From Veillonellales bacterium (GTDB lineage Bacteria; Bacillota; Negativicutes; JAAYSF01), in assembly GCA_039680175.1 (NCBI GenBank), contig JBDKTO010000074.1, forward strand, positions 62,001 through 126,000: a DNA stretch of 64,000 bases. The letters are read 5' to 3'. Positions 9,767 to 18,370 of this stretch are shown here, piece by piece. The position numbers and the translations under genes are program-made. The first letter of the stretch is position 1; each line of letters starts with the position of its first letter. The notes below the pieces were generated by a model. That model was not told the DNA's origin. It searched no databases and worked only from the letters and a program-made list of their open reading frames with translations.

Positions 9767-9795
9767 TTGACAATTCGGATAATCTATGTTAATAT
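9767..9795 (+). promoter_or_regulatory. Promoter of the cbiK-like/cobN1 unit
   Basis: TTGACA (9767-9772) and TAATAT (9790-9795) have a 17-base spacer. It is followed by a shortened leader with a riboswitch remnant and a terminator. Confidence 0.7.
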
Positions 9796-9812
9796 ATTCC
9801 TAATTTTATAAT

Positions 9813-9857
9813 GATTAATCGCCGATTATGCCCACGGGTGATGGGAAGGGGGATTAT
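9813..9857 (+). promoter_or_regulatory. Relict 3' element of a cobalamin riboswitch
   Basis: The segment AATCGCCGATTATGCCCACG, followed by GGTGATGGGAAGGGGGATT, aligns with the element just after the aptamer core in RS1 (AATCACCG, CCCACG, GATGGGGAGGGG) and in RS2-RS6. Everything between the promoter and this element that would form the B12-binding core is absent. A terminator still follows. It looks like a leader that lost its aptamer by deletion. Confidence 0.6.
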
Positions 9858-9881
9858 TGATGCGCAGCAGACGATTTGCGG

Positions 9882-9918
9882 AAAACCTTCCTTTTTATTG
9901 ATGAGGAAGGTTTTGTTT
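9882..9918 (+). terminator. Intrinsic terminator in the cbiK-like leader
   Basis: AAAACCTTCC (9882-9891) pairs perfectly with GGAAGGTTTT (9905-9914), followed by GTTTTA. It corresponds in position to the expression-platform terminators of the intact riboswitch leaders. Confidence 0.75.
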
Positions 9919-9960
9919 TAGCCAAAATCCTCCATGCGGAATAAAAATGGATGACGCTTA

Positions 9961-9978
9961 GCCGCGGAGAACACGGAG
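9961..9978 (+). repeat. Short dispersed repeat, copy 1 (CCGCGGAGAACACGGAG type)
   Basis: GCCGCGGAGAACACGGAG lies just before the cbiK-like gene. Related copies precede btuB1 (15205-15230) and the nifH-like gene (37581-37597), in the same position relative to a downstream gene. Confidence 0.55.
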
Positions 9979-10005
9979 CAGAAAATGATTAAGGAGAGGG
10001 TTTTT

Positions 10006-10881
10006 ATGAGTAAGAAAGCGATTTTGGCAGTGAGTTTTGGTACAAGCTATGTTGACGCATTGAAAAAATCAATTGAGAGTACGGAGAACAGTTTCAAAAG
10101 TGCATTTCCGGAATATGAGGTGCGCCGCGCGTTTACATCCCAGGCAGTGATTGAAAAGCTGGCCGCCCAATCAAAGATGCAGGTTGACGGCGTGGGGGAG
10201 GCTTTAAAAAAGCTGGCCGCCGAAGGGTTTGACGAGGTCTATATTCAACCGCTGTATATCGCTGCCGATAAAACTTATCAGCATATCCGGGATTATGTCA
10301 TTAAAACGGCTCACAGCAAAGAAAAAGAATTCAAGAAAATCATGATTGGCCGTCCGTTATTGTTGTCGATAGGAATTAAAAATCATCCCGATGATTATCA
10401 GCTTGCGATCGAAGCCGTTAAAGCGCAGCTGCCTGAACTGGGCGGCGAAAAGGCGGTAGTATTTAGCTGCAATGGCAGCAACCAACCGGAATACTCCATT
10501 TTGCAGCTGAAACTGGCGGATGCGGGGATCAAAAATGCCTTTGTATATACAAATGAGGGCTATCCGTCATTTGCCGGCGTACTGAGACAATTGGCGGAAA
10601 TTAAAGCAACAGATGTTGTGCTGGCACCGTTTGTGCTAGTCGGCAGCGAACATCTGCTTCATTATATTGCTGGCGACAAGGAAGAATCGGCCAAATCCCA
10701 GCTAGAGGCGGCAGGCTATAAAGTCAGCGTACATAGCGGCGGATTGGGCGAAAACCCCGCTATCCAGGCAATTTTTGTTCAGCATCTGAAAGATGCTTTG
10801 AAAGCAATGGAAACCCATCACGGACATTGCCGGGTACCGGCTCATGGGGAGACAACCGTCCGTCATCACTGCAGTAAATGA
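10006..10881 (+). CDS. cbiK: CbiK-like cobaltochelatase, active-site variant
   Basis: This 291-residue protein has the CbiK fold and signatures: AILAVSFGTSYVDA at the N-terminus, FRAFTS-like RRAFTSQ, and GGLGENPAIQAIFVQHL near the end. CbiK inserts cobalt into sirohydrochlorin in anaerobic B12 synthesis. Of the two His known to be essential (His145 and His207 in Salmonella), the first is replaced: the usual GHG reads CNG, with Asn156. The second is kept (EH, His216). The usual QSLH motif reads QPLY. The C-terminus adds a His/Cys-rich tail (HHGHC, HGET, RHHC). Start ATG 10006 follows AAGGAGAGG; the frame's earlier ATG at 9985 lies upstream of that site. It may bind metal or tetrapyrrole without normal chelatase activity. 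cobN1 follows after a terminator. Confidence 0.8.
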   Translation: MSKKAILAVSFGTSYVDALKKSIESTENSFKSAFPEYEVRRAFTSQAVIEKLAAQSKMQVDGVGEALKKLAAEGFDEVYIQPLYIAADKTYQHIRDYVIKTAHSKEKEFKKIMIGRPLLLSIGIKNHPDDYQLAIEAVKAQLPELGGEKAVVFSCNGSNQPEYSILQLKLADAGIKNAFVYTNEGYPSFAGVLRQLAEIKATDVVLAPFVLVGSEHLLHYIAGDKEESAKSQLEAAGYKVSVHSGGLGENPAIQAIFVQHLKDALKAMETHHGHCRVPAHGETTVRHHCSK

Positions 10882-10893
10882 CGAGCAAATTGT

Positions 10894-10924
10894 CCCGGCG
10901 TATTTGTGTACGCCGGGCTTTTTT
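10894..10924 (+). terminator. Intrinsic terminator between the cbiK-like gene and cobN1
   Basis: CCCGGCGTA (10894-10902) pairs with TACGCCGGG (10909-10917), followed by CTTTTTT. Its sequence closely matches the terminators behind RS2, RS4 and RS5. With no promoter evident after it, cobN1 is probably transcribed by read-through. Confidence 0.8.
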
Positions 10925-10978
10925 CAGCCTGTCGGCGCATAAACCGGTCGAAAATATAAAGGGGAGACGGGAGGAATC

Positions 10979-13900
10979 GTGGTGGGACGGATCATTTTTT
11001 TAACTAATATGGAGCGCCAGCAGCTGATGCTGGAAAGAGCCAGGGAAAGTGCTGCCCGGGGAGGAATGAGGCCGGAAGGCAGAACGGTACTGCTGACTGA
11101 CGCCACTCCCTGGGGGGAGGAATGGCAGGAAACATTCGCCAACAGCGATATCGTGATCTTCACCTGGATGGGCAGCGGGCTTGATACAGCATTTTTAAAG
11201 AAGTCGGCTGATTTTCTGCGGAAACGGCAGATCACCCATGTCATGCTGATTTCCGACCCTGCTGCGGGGGAATTGTCCTGTGGCGTGACGCCGGAAGAAC
11301 AGGCGGTTATGCAGCAGTATCTTTCCTATGGCGGCATTGAAAATTTTCGCCAGTTCTGGCTGTGGCTGGCCCATGCCTATTGCGGGGAAGACACCGGTTT
11401 CCGGCTGCCCCAGCCGCTGCTCTGGCACGGCATTTATCATCCCCGGGCGGACAAGCCGTTTACAAACCTGGCAGAATATCGCGCCCGGTTTTGCCGGCTA
11501 GGCCGGCCCACAGTCGGCATTTTGTTTTACCGCGATGAATGGGTCTGGGGCGATTTGGCCTATCAGAAGGCTTTAGTGGAAGAGATTGAGAGCCAGGATA
11601 TGAACGCCATGGCTGTGTTTACCCAGTATATGGGGAATCCGGAGCTCAAATCTCCCGGCTTGACAGAGACAATGGAAAGCTTTTTTTATCAGGACGGCAA
11701 GCCGGTTATCGATGTTTTGCTGAATACCTTTAAATTTTCCATGATATCAATGAAAGCCATTGATCAGGAATCGCTGAACCGGCTGGGAGTGCCGATTCTT
11801 CAGGCCTATACGCTGTACCAGTCCCGGAAAGAGTGGCAGCAGTCGCTAGAAGGCATGACGGCCATGGAAATGGCGGTCAGTATCGCTATGCCCGAGTTTG
11901 ACGGGGCGATTCACGGGGTGCCGGTGGCAGGCCGGGAATATCAGGCTGACGGCAATGCCGTTTATCTGCCGATGCCTGAACGGGTCAACTCCATGGTGCG
12001 AAAGGCGGCAAAATGGGCGAAACTTCGCTCTAAGCCAAACAAGGATAAAAAGATCGGCATTATTTTCCACAACTATCCGCCGACAAATGCCAATATCGGC
12101 AGCGCCGCCGGCCTGGATTCGCCGGAAAGCATCCGCCTGCTGCTGGCGAAGATGCGAGAAGCAGGCTATCAAATCGACACCATCCCGGAAGACAGCCAGT
12201 CTTTTATGAATCAGCTGATTGAGCATGCTACCAATGACCGGCGCTATCTGACAGAAGAACAAATTGCGGCGGCGGACGGACAGCTTGTCAAAGACCAATA
12301 CCAAAGCTTTTTTGACACGCTGGAACAGCCGACCCGGGAACAATTGAGCAAAGACTGGGGCGATCCTCCCGGCGATGTGTTCCATTATGACGGCAAGCTG
12401 CTGGTTCCCGGCATGCTGAACGGCAATATCTATATTACGGTACAGCCGCCCCGGGGTTTTGGGGAAGATCCGGCGAAAATTTATCATTCTCCCGACTGCG
12501 CGCCGACTCATCATTATCTGGGCTATTATTATTGGCTGCGGGATGTGTGGCAGGCCGACGCGGTAGTTCATGTGGGCACCCATGGCTCATTGGAGTGGCT
12601 GCCGGGGAAAGGGGCCGGTCTCTCCCGCCAGTGCTATCCCGACTTGTCCATTGATGATTTGCCCAATGTGTATCCCTATTGGATTACCGTGGTGGGCGAG
12701 GGCGTTCAGGCCAAACGGCGGGGCGCCGCCTGCCTGATCAGCTACTTGACACCGCCCATGAGTCATGCCGGGACTTATGATGAACTGGCGGAACTGGAAA
12801 AGCTGCTGGATGAGTACTGCCATTTTAAACAGACCCAGCCAGAGCAGCTGGAGCCGGTGATGAATTTGATCCGGGAGAAAGCATCGCAGGCCAATTTGCT
12901 GGACGATGTGCCGGAAGATCCGGCGCAGCCTTTTGACGACTTTGCCGGCCGGCTGCACATCTATGTTACCGATATTAAAAACATGCAGATCCGGACCGGA
13001 CTCCATGTCATGGGCTGTCCGCCGGTGGGAGATACCCTGATTGAGTACCTTCTGGCCCTTACCCGGGTGGACAACGGCGACATTCCGTCTCTTACCCAAA
13101 CTATTGCCGGCTTGTACGGGTTCGACTACTATCAGCTGCTGGAAGCTAGCGCCACGATGCTGCCGGACGGCTCCAAAACGTATGGCGCTCTGGCCGACGC
13201 TGTCCGGGAACGCTGCCGGGAGATCCTGATTTTACTGGCCGAAACAGAGTTTGATCCGGTTCAGACGGAAAAAGTTTTGGGATTTCCCTGGGCGGCGGAA
13301 CTGACGGAGTCACTGAAGAAACGGCTCTTGTCGGCTGTTTCTTATGTCTGCCGGAATATTGCGCCTAATTTAGCCAAAACCACCCGGGAAATTACCAATT
13401 TACTGGCGGCTTTGGCAGGGCAGTATGTAGAACCGGGACCCGGAGGGGCGCCGACCAGCGGTATGGCGGACATTTTGCCCACCGGCCGGAATTTTTACGG
13501 CGTTGATCCCCGTACGCTACCGACGCCGGCGGCCTGGGAGATCGGTAAGATCATGGGCGATGAGGTGGTTGAACGCTATATTGCCGAAGAAGGCCGTTAT
13601 CCGGAAAATGTCGGTATCGTATTATGGGCGACCAGCAATATGCGCAGCCACGGCCAGTGCATCGCTCAGTTCCTTTATTTGATCGGCGTTAAGCCGGTAT
13701 GGCAGAAAGGCAGCCTGCGGGTTGTGGACGTGGAAGTGATTCCTATGGAAGAACTGAAGCGGCCGCGGATTGACGCAACGGGACGGATCAGCGGCTTGTT
13801 CCGTGACAGCATGCCCATGGGCATTACCTGGATGGACCGGGCGGTGGAACTCGTTTCCCAACTGGATGAAAGTCCGGACATTAACTATGTGAAGAAACAT

Positions 13901-14698
13901 ATCGCCGCAGAGGCTAAGGCCATGGAAGAGAACGGCCTGGATGCTGCCACAGCCTGGGAACAGGCAAGCTGGCGCATCTTCGGCGATCCTCCCGGAACAT
14001 ATGGGGCCGGTGTTGGCGCCGTGCTGGAGGCGAAGAACTGGGAAACCATCGATGATCTGGCTAAAGTTTATGTCCGCTGGGGCGGCCACGCCTACAGCGG
14101 CAAGGGGAAGGGCGCTTACAAGCCGGAACTGTTCAGCCGCCGTCTGGGCAGTCTGGATGTGACCATCCAAAACGAGGATAACCGGGAAATCAGCATGCTG
14201 AATTCCGACGACTATAACGCATATCACGGCGGCATGGTCGCCGCCGTGCGGAGCATTAAGGGGGAGGCGCCCCGCTCTTATTGCGGCGACAGCTCGGACC
14301 GGAAAAAAGTCCAGATGCGCAGTCTCCAGGAAGAAATTAAACGGCTGTTCCGGGGGGAAGCGATGAATCCGAAATTTATTGAAGGCATGAAACAACACGG
14401 CTATAAAGGCGCCGCCGACCTGGCGAATTATGTGGCTCACAGCTACCAGTGGGATGCCACCAGTGCTGTGATGGAAGACTGGATGTATGAAAAGTATGCC
14501 GAAAAATATGCATTGGACGCCAACATGCAGGAATGGATGAAAGCAGTCAATCCCTGGGCGCTGCAGCGCATCGCGGAAAACTTGCTGGAAGCAGCCCAGC
14601 GGGGGCTGTGGCAGGCAAAAGCAGAGACAAAGCAGGAACTGGAGCAGCTGTATCTTTCCATTGAAGGGGAACTGGAAGAGCGAAGCGACGGCAAGTAA
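10979..14698 (+). CDS. cobN: CobN-like chelatase H-subunit family protein 1
   Basis: This 1239-residue protein belongs to the CobN/BchH family, the large tetrapyrrole-binding chelatase subunit. Family hallmarks include HVGTHGSLEWLPGK (starting near residue 531), FGEDPAKIYHSPDCAPTHHY before it, and PTGRNFYGVDPRTLPTP in the C-terminal half. The first ~330 residues differ most from the two paralogues downstream; the rest is well conserved. Aerobic cobaltochelatase needs CobS and CobT, but no AAA+ partner is encoded here. By analogy with CobN-like HmuS proteins of Bacteroidetes heme-uptake loci, a partner-independent role such as metal removal is possible (inference). Two GTG codons lie in tandem at 10979 and 10982 after GGGAGGAA; either may start. 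Confidence 0.88.
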   Translation: MVGRIIFLTNMERQQLMLERARESAARGGMRPEGRTVLLTDATPWGEEWQETFANSDIVIFTWMGSGLDTAFLKKSADFLRKRQITHVMLISDPAAGELSCGVTPEEQAVMQQYLSYGGIENFRQFWLWLAHAYCGEDTGFRLPQPLLWHGIYHPRADKPFTNLAEYRARFCRLGRPTVGILFYRDEWVWGDLAYQKALVEEIESQDMNAMAVFTQYMGNPELKSPGLTETMESFFYQDGKPVIDVLLNTFKFSMISMKAIDQESLNRLGVPILQAYTLYQSRKEWQQSLEGMTAMEMAVSIAMPEFDGAIHGVPVAGREYQADGNAVYLPMPERVNSMVRKAAKWAKLRSKPNKDKKIGIIFHNYPPTNANIGSAAGLDSPESIRLLLAKMREAGYQIDTIPEDSQSFMNQLIEHATNDRRYLTEEQIAAADGQLVKDQYQSFFDTLEQPTREQLSKDWGDPPGDVFHYDGKLLVPGMLNGNIYITVQPPRGFGEDPAKIYHSPDCAPTHHYLGYYYWLRDVWQADAVVHVGTHGSLEWLPGKGAGLSRQCYPDLSIDDLPNVYPYWITVVGEGVQAKRRGAACLISYLTPPMSHAGTYDELAELEKLLDEYCHFKQTQPEQLEPVMNLIREKASQANLLDDVPEDPAQPFDDFAGRLHIYVTDIKNMQIRTGLHVMGCPPVGDTLIEYLLALTRVDNGDIPSLTQTIAGLYGFDYYQLLEASATMLPDGSKTYGALADAVRERCREILILLAETEFDPVQTEKVLGFPWAAELTESLKKRLLSAVSYVCRNIAPNLAKTTREITNLLAALAGQYVEPGPGGAPTSGMADILPTGRNFYGVDPRTLPTPAAWEIGKIMGDEVVERYIAEEGRYPENVGIVLWATSNMRSHGQCIAQFLYLIGVKPVWQKGSLRVVDVEVIPMEELKRPRIDATGRISGLFRDSMPMGITWMDRAVELVSQLDESPDINYVKKHIAAEAKAMEENGLDAATAWEQASWRIFGDPPGTYGAGVGAVLEAKNWETIDDLAKVYVRWGGHAYSGKGKGAYKPELFSRRLGSLDVTIQNEDNREISMLNSDDYNAYHGGMVAAVRSIKGEAPRSYCGDSSDRKKVQMRSLQEEIKRLFRGEAMNPKFIEGMKQHGYKGAADLANYVAHSYQWDATSAVMEDWMYEKYAEKYALDANMQEWMKAVNPWALQRIAENLLEAAQRGLWQAKAETKQELEQLYLSIEGELEERSDGK

Positions 14699-14738
14699 TT
14701 TTAAAATTTGACAGTACTCGACAAAAAAATAAATTTAA

Positions 14739-14767
14739 TTGACAAATAGCTTGGCATGTTTTACTAT
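14739..14767 (+). promoter_or_regulatory. Promoter of RS2-btuB1
   Basis: TTGACA (14739-14744) and TACTAT (14762-14767) are 17 bases apart. RS3 and RS4 have the same boxes and nearly the same spacer. Confidence 0.75.
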
Positions 14768-14800
14768 AAAAAGCATAATTGAAAAATTTCATATATTGGT

Positions 14801-14999
14801 ATAGGTGCCCGACAGGGCTTAATAGGGAAGTCCGGTACAATTCCGGCACGGTCCCGCCACTGTAATGGAGAGCGAATCCAAGAATATGCCACTGGAACGA
14901 AAGTTCTGGGAAGGTTTGGAAAGAGCAATGACCCGTAGTCAGGAGAACTGCCTGTACAGCGATCACCGTTATGACCTGCGAGAGATAGGGAGGGGATTT
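14801..14999 (+). promoter_or_regulatory. Cobalamin riboswitch RS2 (btuB1 unit)
   Basis: It contains ATAGGTGCC, GGCTTAATAGGGAAG, a CCGGTACAATTCCGG hairpin, GCCACTGTAATGGAGAGC, the P6 arm CCACTGGAACGAAAGTTCTGG, AGTCAGGAGAACTGCC, and the 3' element ending in GATAGGGAGGGG. Two terminators follow before btuB1. Confidence 0.95.
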
Positions 15000-15039
15000 G
15001 CATGGCAGTTTGCATTGGCTGCGGTTGTGCTTATTTCGT

Positions 15040-15068
15040 CCCGGCGTTTTTTGAACGCCGGGATTTTT
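15040..15068 (+). terminator. RS2 leader terminator 1
   Basis: CCCGGCGTT (15040-15048) pairs with AACGCCGGG (15054-15062), followed by ATTTTTA. Confidence 0.85.
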
Positions 15069-15118
15069 AATAGGTACGGACGTATTATTACAATGGAAAA
15101 CTGTTTTGCCTCTGCTTG

Positions 15119-15148
15119 TCTCCCGTCCTGTGGCGGGAGATCTTTTTT
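15119..15148 (+). terminator. RS2 leader terminator 2
   Basis: TCTCCCG (15119-15125) pairs with CGGGAGA (15134-15140), followed by TCTTTTTT. The RS4 leader has the same second terminator. Confidence 0.8.
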
Positions 15149-15204
15149 AGCCATTCCGCTCCCTATCGCGGGGCATAACGCAGAATGAGAAGGGAGGACA
15201 TAAA

Positions 15205-15230
15205 CCGCGGAGAACACAGAGAACACGGAG
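15205..15230 (+). repeat. Short dispersed repeat, copy 2
   Basis: CCGCGGAGAACACAGAG, extended by AACACGGAG, lies upstream of btuB1. It is related to the copies at 9961 and 37581. Confidence 0.55.
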
Positions 15231-15253
15231 AAAATAAGGGAGGACGAGTTTCA

Positions 15254-17155
15254 TTGAGACAAGCAAGCCGGAGTAAAAAAAGAGCAGCCTTGGTGTGCGC
15301 CATGATCAGCAGTGCGCTCATCCTTGGCATGACGGGAATTTCCCAGGCGGAGGAGCAGAACGACTACTCTTTTGACCAGATCGTGGTTACGGCGACAAAA
15401 ACACCGGTAGAGCAGTTTGAGGCAAATGCCAACATATCCGTTGTAACCAGAGAGCAGATCGAAAATAATCATTATCAGAATTTGTCGGAAGCGCTGCGGG
15501 ATGTACCGGGAGTCAATGTTTCACTTTACGGCAACAGCGTTGGTTTTGAATACTCCAACAGCATCGCCATCAACGGGTCGCCGCAAATCGTCGTTTTAAT
15601 CGACGGTGTCAGAGCGAATACCAACGGCAGCGATTCGACGCTGTTCCCCACAGGCTTACTCAATGATATGGATAATATCGAACGAATTGAAGTGCTGAAA
15701 GGAGCCGCTTCCACTTTGTACGGTTCCGATGCCAAAGGCGGTGTTATCAATATCATTACCCGCAAAGCAGATGTGAATAAAACAACCCTGACCATTGGCG
15801 GCGGCAGTTATGATAAGGAAAACTATTCGTTGGCCAACAGGGGAAGAGATGGCGATTACAGCTGGGTTGTGACCAGCCGGAAAGATATTTCCGGCACTTA
15901 TGCGAACGGCAATGGGGATGACATCCCATCCCATTCCAATTCGACGACGAATACGTTCAAGCTGACGAAAAAGATTAATTCTGCATCTGATGTTACTTTC
16001 AGCTATGACCGCTATCAGGGAGATTATACAAGAATTAACAATGCCAAGGATTTTACGCTTAAAGACGGCGATAATGACAATTCGGATTGGAAATTCCTTT
16101 ATAATTATAAGTTTTCCGATAATGCCGCCAATCAACTGTCATTTTATCAAAACAAGCATAAAATGTCCGATGCGACAAACACTCCCAGCAGCAACTGGTT
16201 TATGAATCTGAAAACAAAAGGAGTGCAGGACCAGTTTACCCAGAAGATGGGGCAAAAGCACACCGGAATATTTGGCTTCGATATTTACCAGGACAGCATT
16301 GATTACCGCTATGGCACATCGACTGCATATAATGACAAAAAGGTAACAGATCGTGCCGTATACATGCAGGACGAATGGCAGATGAATGGCAAATGGAAAT
16401 TAACGTCCGGTGTTCGCAATGATCATCATTCCATATATGGCAATCACGCTTCGCCCAGTTTCAATTTAGGCTATAAACAGGATGATAAGACGAATTATTA
16501 TGTAGCATTTAAAAAATATTTTGTTTCACCGAATATGGATGAATTATTTAATCCCTATATGGGAACTACCGTTCTCAAACCGGAAACCGGCCATACGACG
16601 GAAGGCGGGATTAATCACAAATTTGACGATACTTTCACGGCATCGGCTCATATTTTTGAAACCAGCACGGATAATGCCATCGGCTATCTTATGATTGATC
16701 CGGCAAATTATACTTACCGGTATGTGAATGTTGGTAATGAAATCGCCCACGGCTGGGATGTGCAATTGAACAAGAAAATGTCGCCGTTTGTTACGATGTA
16801 TGTAAACTATACAAACACTACATACAAAATGTCAACTGCAGGGGCAGATGGTATTATTATGGGCTATGGGAACATGCCGCGGGGAATGTGGAATATCGGC
16901 ATGAATTACCGGCAGAAACAATATGACGTCGGCTTGCAGGGACATGGCAACGTCGCTTTGCCGGGAGTTTTACCGACCAATACGTACTGGGTTTGGGATA
17001 TGGCCGTAAATTACAAAATTGATCAAAATAAACGGGCATTTGTCAAGGTGAATAATCTGTTTGACAAATATTATGCCGTATATGGAAGCCCTGTATATGG
17101 ATATTATACCTGCCCCGGCCGCAACGTTCAGGTCGGTGTGCAGTATCAGTTCTAG
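15254..17155 (+). CDS. btuB: BtuB-like TonB-dependent outer-membrane corrinoid receptor 1
   Basis: This 633-residue TonB-dependent receptor is expected in the outer membrane, importing corrinoids with TonB energy. A signal peptide ends near SQA/EEQ. DQIVVTATK follows, matching the TonB-box region of E. coli BtuB (DTLVVTANR). The plug domain has NHYQNLSEALRDVPGV and GGVINIITRK, and the barrel ends in QYQF with a terminal Phe. A longer frame opens at 15185, but TTG 15254 follows GGGAGGACG and is exactly conserved in the paralogue at 35224. RS2 immediately upstream supports B12 as ligand. A perfect 17-bp inverted repeat follows the stop. tonB/exbB are not in the window. Confidence 0.92.
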   Translation: MRQASRSKKRAALVCAMISSALILGMTGISQAEEQNDYSFDQIVVTATKTPVEQFEANANISVVTREQIENNHYQNLSEALRDVPGVNVSLYGNSVGFEYSNSIAINGSPQIVVLIDGVRANTNGSDSTLFPTGLLNDMDNIERIEVLKGAASTLYGSDAKGGVINIITRKADVNKTTLTIGGGSYDKENYSLANRGRDGDYSWVVTSRKDISGTYANGNGDDIPSHSNSTTNTFKLTKKINSASDVTFSYDRYQGDYTRINNAKDFTLKDGDNDNSDWKFLYNYKFSDNAANQLSFYQNKHKMSDATNTPSSNWFMNLKTKGVQDQFTQKMGQKHTGIFGFDIYQDSIDYRYGTSTAYNDKKVTDRAVYMQDEWQMNGKWKLTSGVRNDHHSIYGNHASPSFNLGYKQDDKTNYYVAFKKYFVSPNMDELFNPYMGTTVLKPETGHTTEGGINHKFDDTFTASAHIFETSTDNAIGYLMIDPANYTYRYVNVGNEIAHGWDVQLNKKMSPFVTMYVNYTNTTYKMSTAGADGIIMGYGNMPRGMWNIGMNYRQKQYDVGLQGHGNVALPGVLPTNTYWVWDMAVNYKIDQNKRAFVKVNNLFDKYYAVYGSPVYGYYTCPGRNVQVGVQYQF

Positions 17156-17160
17156 CCTTG

Positions 17161-17204
17161 GAGCAAAGAAGATGTCAAACGTAGTGATGACATCTTCTTT
17201 GCTC
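17161..17204 (+). terminator. Perfect 17-bp inverted repeat after btuB1
   Basis: GAGCAAAGAAGATGTCA (17161-17177) is exactly complementary to TGACATCTTCTTTGCTC (17188-17204), with a 10-base loop. The sequence after it (ATTATTAGG) is not a good T-run. It may reduce rather than stop transcription, or protect the btuB1 message. No such repeat follows btuB2. Confidence 0.6.
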
Positions 17205-17251
17205 ATTATTAGGAATCGGCAGCGAATATACTGATGAAAAGGAGAAGCATC

Positions 17252-17374
17252 ATGCGTATTGCATTATCGCCTTTGTTCGCTTACAGCGGTTTGCCGCAGG
17301 CGGCGCTGCTATTTGACCGGGACGCAGCAAGTAAAAAATTTTTGTCTTTTGCTTTCAGGGTGCTTTGCCGATGA
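17252..17374 (+). pseudogene. Nitrilase-family hydrolase gene with a large internal deletion
   Basis: A 40-codon frame begins MRIAL, like the intact gene at 28296, then jumps to FAYSGLPQAALLFDRDAA, matching the intact gene's C-terminal FAYSGLQQAVLLFDWDAA. The roughly 215 residues between, including all catalytic residues, are gone. The ribosome binding site AAGGAGAAG is retained. The TGA overlaps the btuF1 start (ATGA), so the remnant may now serve only for translational coupling. Confidence 0.8.
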
Positions 17375-18363
17375 AACAGTACGGCGGGACAGCCGCATTG
17401 ATGGTTTTGTTTTTGCTTGTGCTGGCAACAGCAGGCTGCGGCAGCGGTCAACTATCAGACAGCAGTACAGCCGCAAACACAACTGGCTATCAGGTAACCG
17501 ACACCCAGGGTTCTGTATTGAAACTGCCCCATAAGCCTCAGCGGATTATTCCCATAAATATAGCAATTGATGAAATTGTTCTGGGCCTGGTTCAGCCGGA
17601 ACGGGTCGCGGCGGTAAGCTATCTGGCGGATGATCCGGGCATATCGACCATCGCCGATAAAGCCGGCCGTGTACCGGTAAAAATGCGGGATTCCAATGCG
17701 GAAATGATTCTCTCCTTACAGCCTGATCTTGTGATTGTTCCGGACTGGAGCCGGGCGGATTTGATTCAGACTTTGCGCGAGCTGGGACTGCCGGTATTTG
17801 TCTGCAAGGGACCCTCAAGTGTCCTTGAGGTAAAGCAGGCAATTCGTGAGATTTCACAGGCAATCGGCGAAGAAGAGGCTGGCGCCGACATACTGAGCCG
17901 TATGGAGGGGGAACTGGCCGATATAGCGGATGATGTGGCCAGGATACCGCCTGAACAGCGCAAAAGTGTAGTACTAATTTCTCAGATGAATGATTATGGC
18001 GGCAAAGGCACTCTGTTTGATGATATATGCGGTTATGCCGGGGTAATCAATGGCGCGGCAGCCGCCGGACTGGGGAAAAATGATGGTTTGACAAAAGAAT
18101 GTATCGTAAAGGCTAATCCGGATTTGATTTTATTGCCCACCTGGAGGAATGGAACCGTTGATGTGGATAAACTCAAAAACGATGTCCGGCACGACCCGGC
18201 GCTGCAGAGTGTAAAGGCAGTTCGCACTCAACAGCTGGCGCAGCTGCCTGACGCCTATCTGTATTGTGCTTCCCAGGATATTGTACGGGCTATCCGGGAC
18301 ATCTATAATGTCGCTTATCCGGAATCAGAGCGGTCGTCGGCACACGGCCGGGGAGAGGAGTAA
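17371..18363 (+). CDS. btuF: BtuF-like corrinoid-binding lipoprotein 1
   Basis: This is a 330-residue class III (BtuF/FhuD-type) substrate-binding protein. The N-terminus has a hydrophobic segment and the lipobox LATAGC with Cys23, so it should be lipid-anchored outside the cytoplasmic membrane. KPQRIIPINIAIDEIVLGL and PDLVIVPDW are typical of the first lobe; the long backbone helix and a C-terminal lobe with KANPDLILLPTW follow. ATG 17371 overlaps the stop of the nitrilase remnant; a weak site (CAGGGTG) precedes it. No BtuC permease or BtuD ATPase is in the window. Its paralogues are at 29083 and 42031, and each lies beside a cobN, cbiZ or ECF gene. Confidence 0.88.
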   Translation: MKQYGGTAALMVLFLLVLATAGCGSGQLSDSSTAANTTGYQVTDTQGSVLKLPHKPQRIIPINIAIDEIVLGLVQPERVAAVSYLADDPGISTIADKAGRVPVKMRDSNAEMILSLQPDLVIVPDWSRADLIQTLRELGLPVFVCKGPSSVLEVKQAIREISQAIGEEEAGADILSRMEGELADIADDVARIPPEQRKSVVLISQMNDYGGKGTLFDDICGYAGVINGAAAAGLGKNDGLTKECIVKANPDLILLPTWRNGTVDVDKLKNDVRHDPALQSVKAVRTQQLAQLPDAYLYCASQDIVRAIRDIYNVAYPESERSSAHGRGEE

Positions 18364-18370
18364 TTCGCAA

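Noticed and set aside
9860-9901. 13-codon frame (MRSRRF...) in the cbiK-like leader
   Set aside because: It ends inside the terminator and has no counterpart in the other leaders. GGGG upstream belongs to the riboswitch 3' element.
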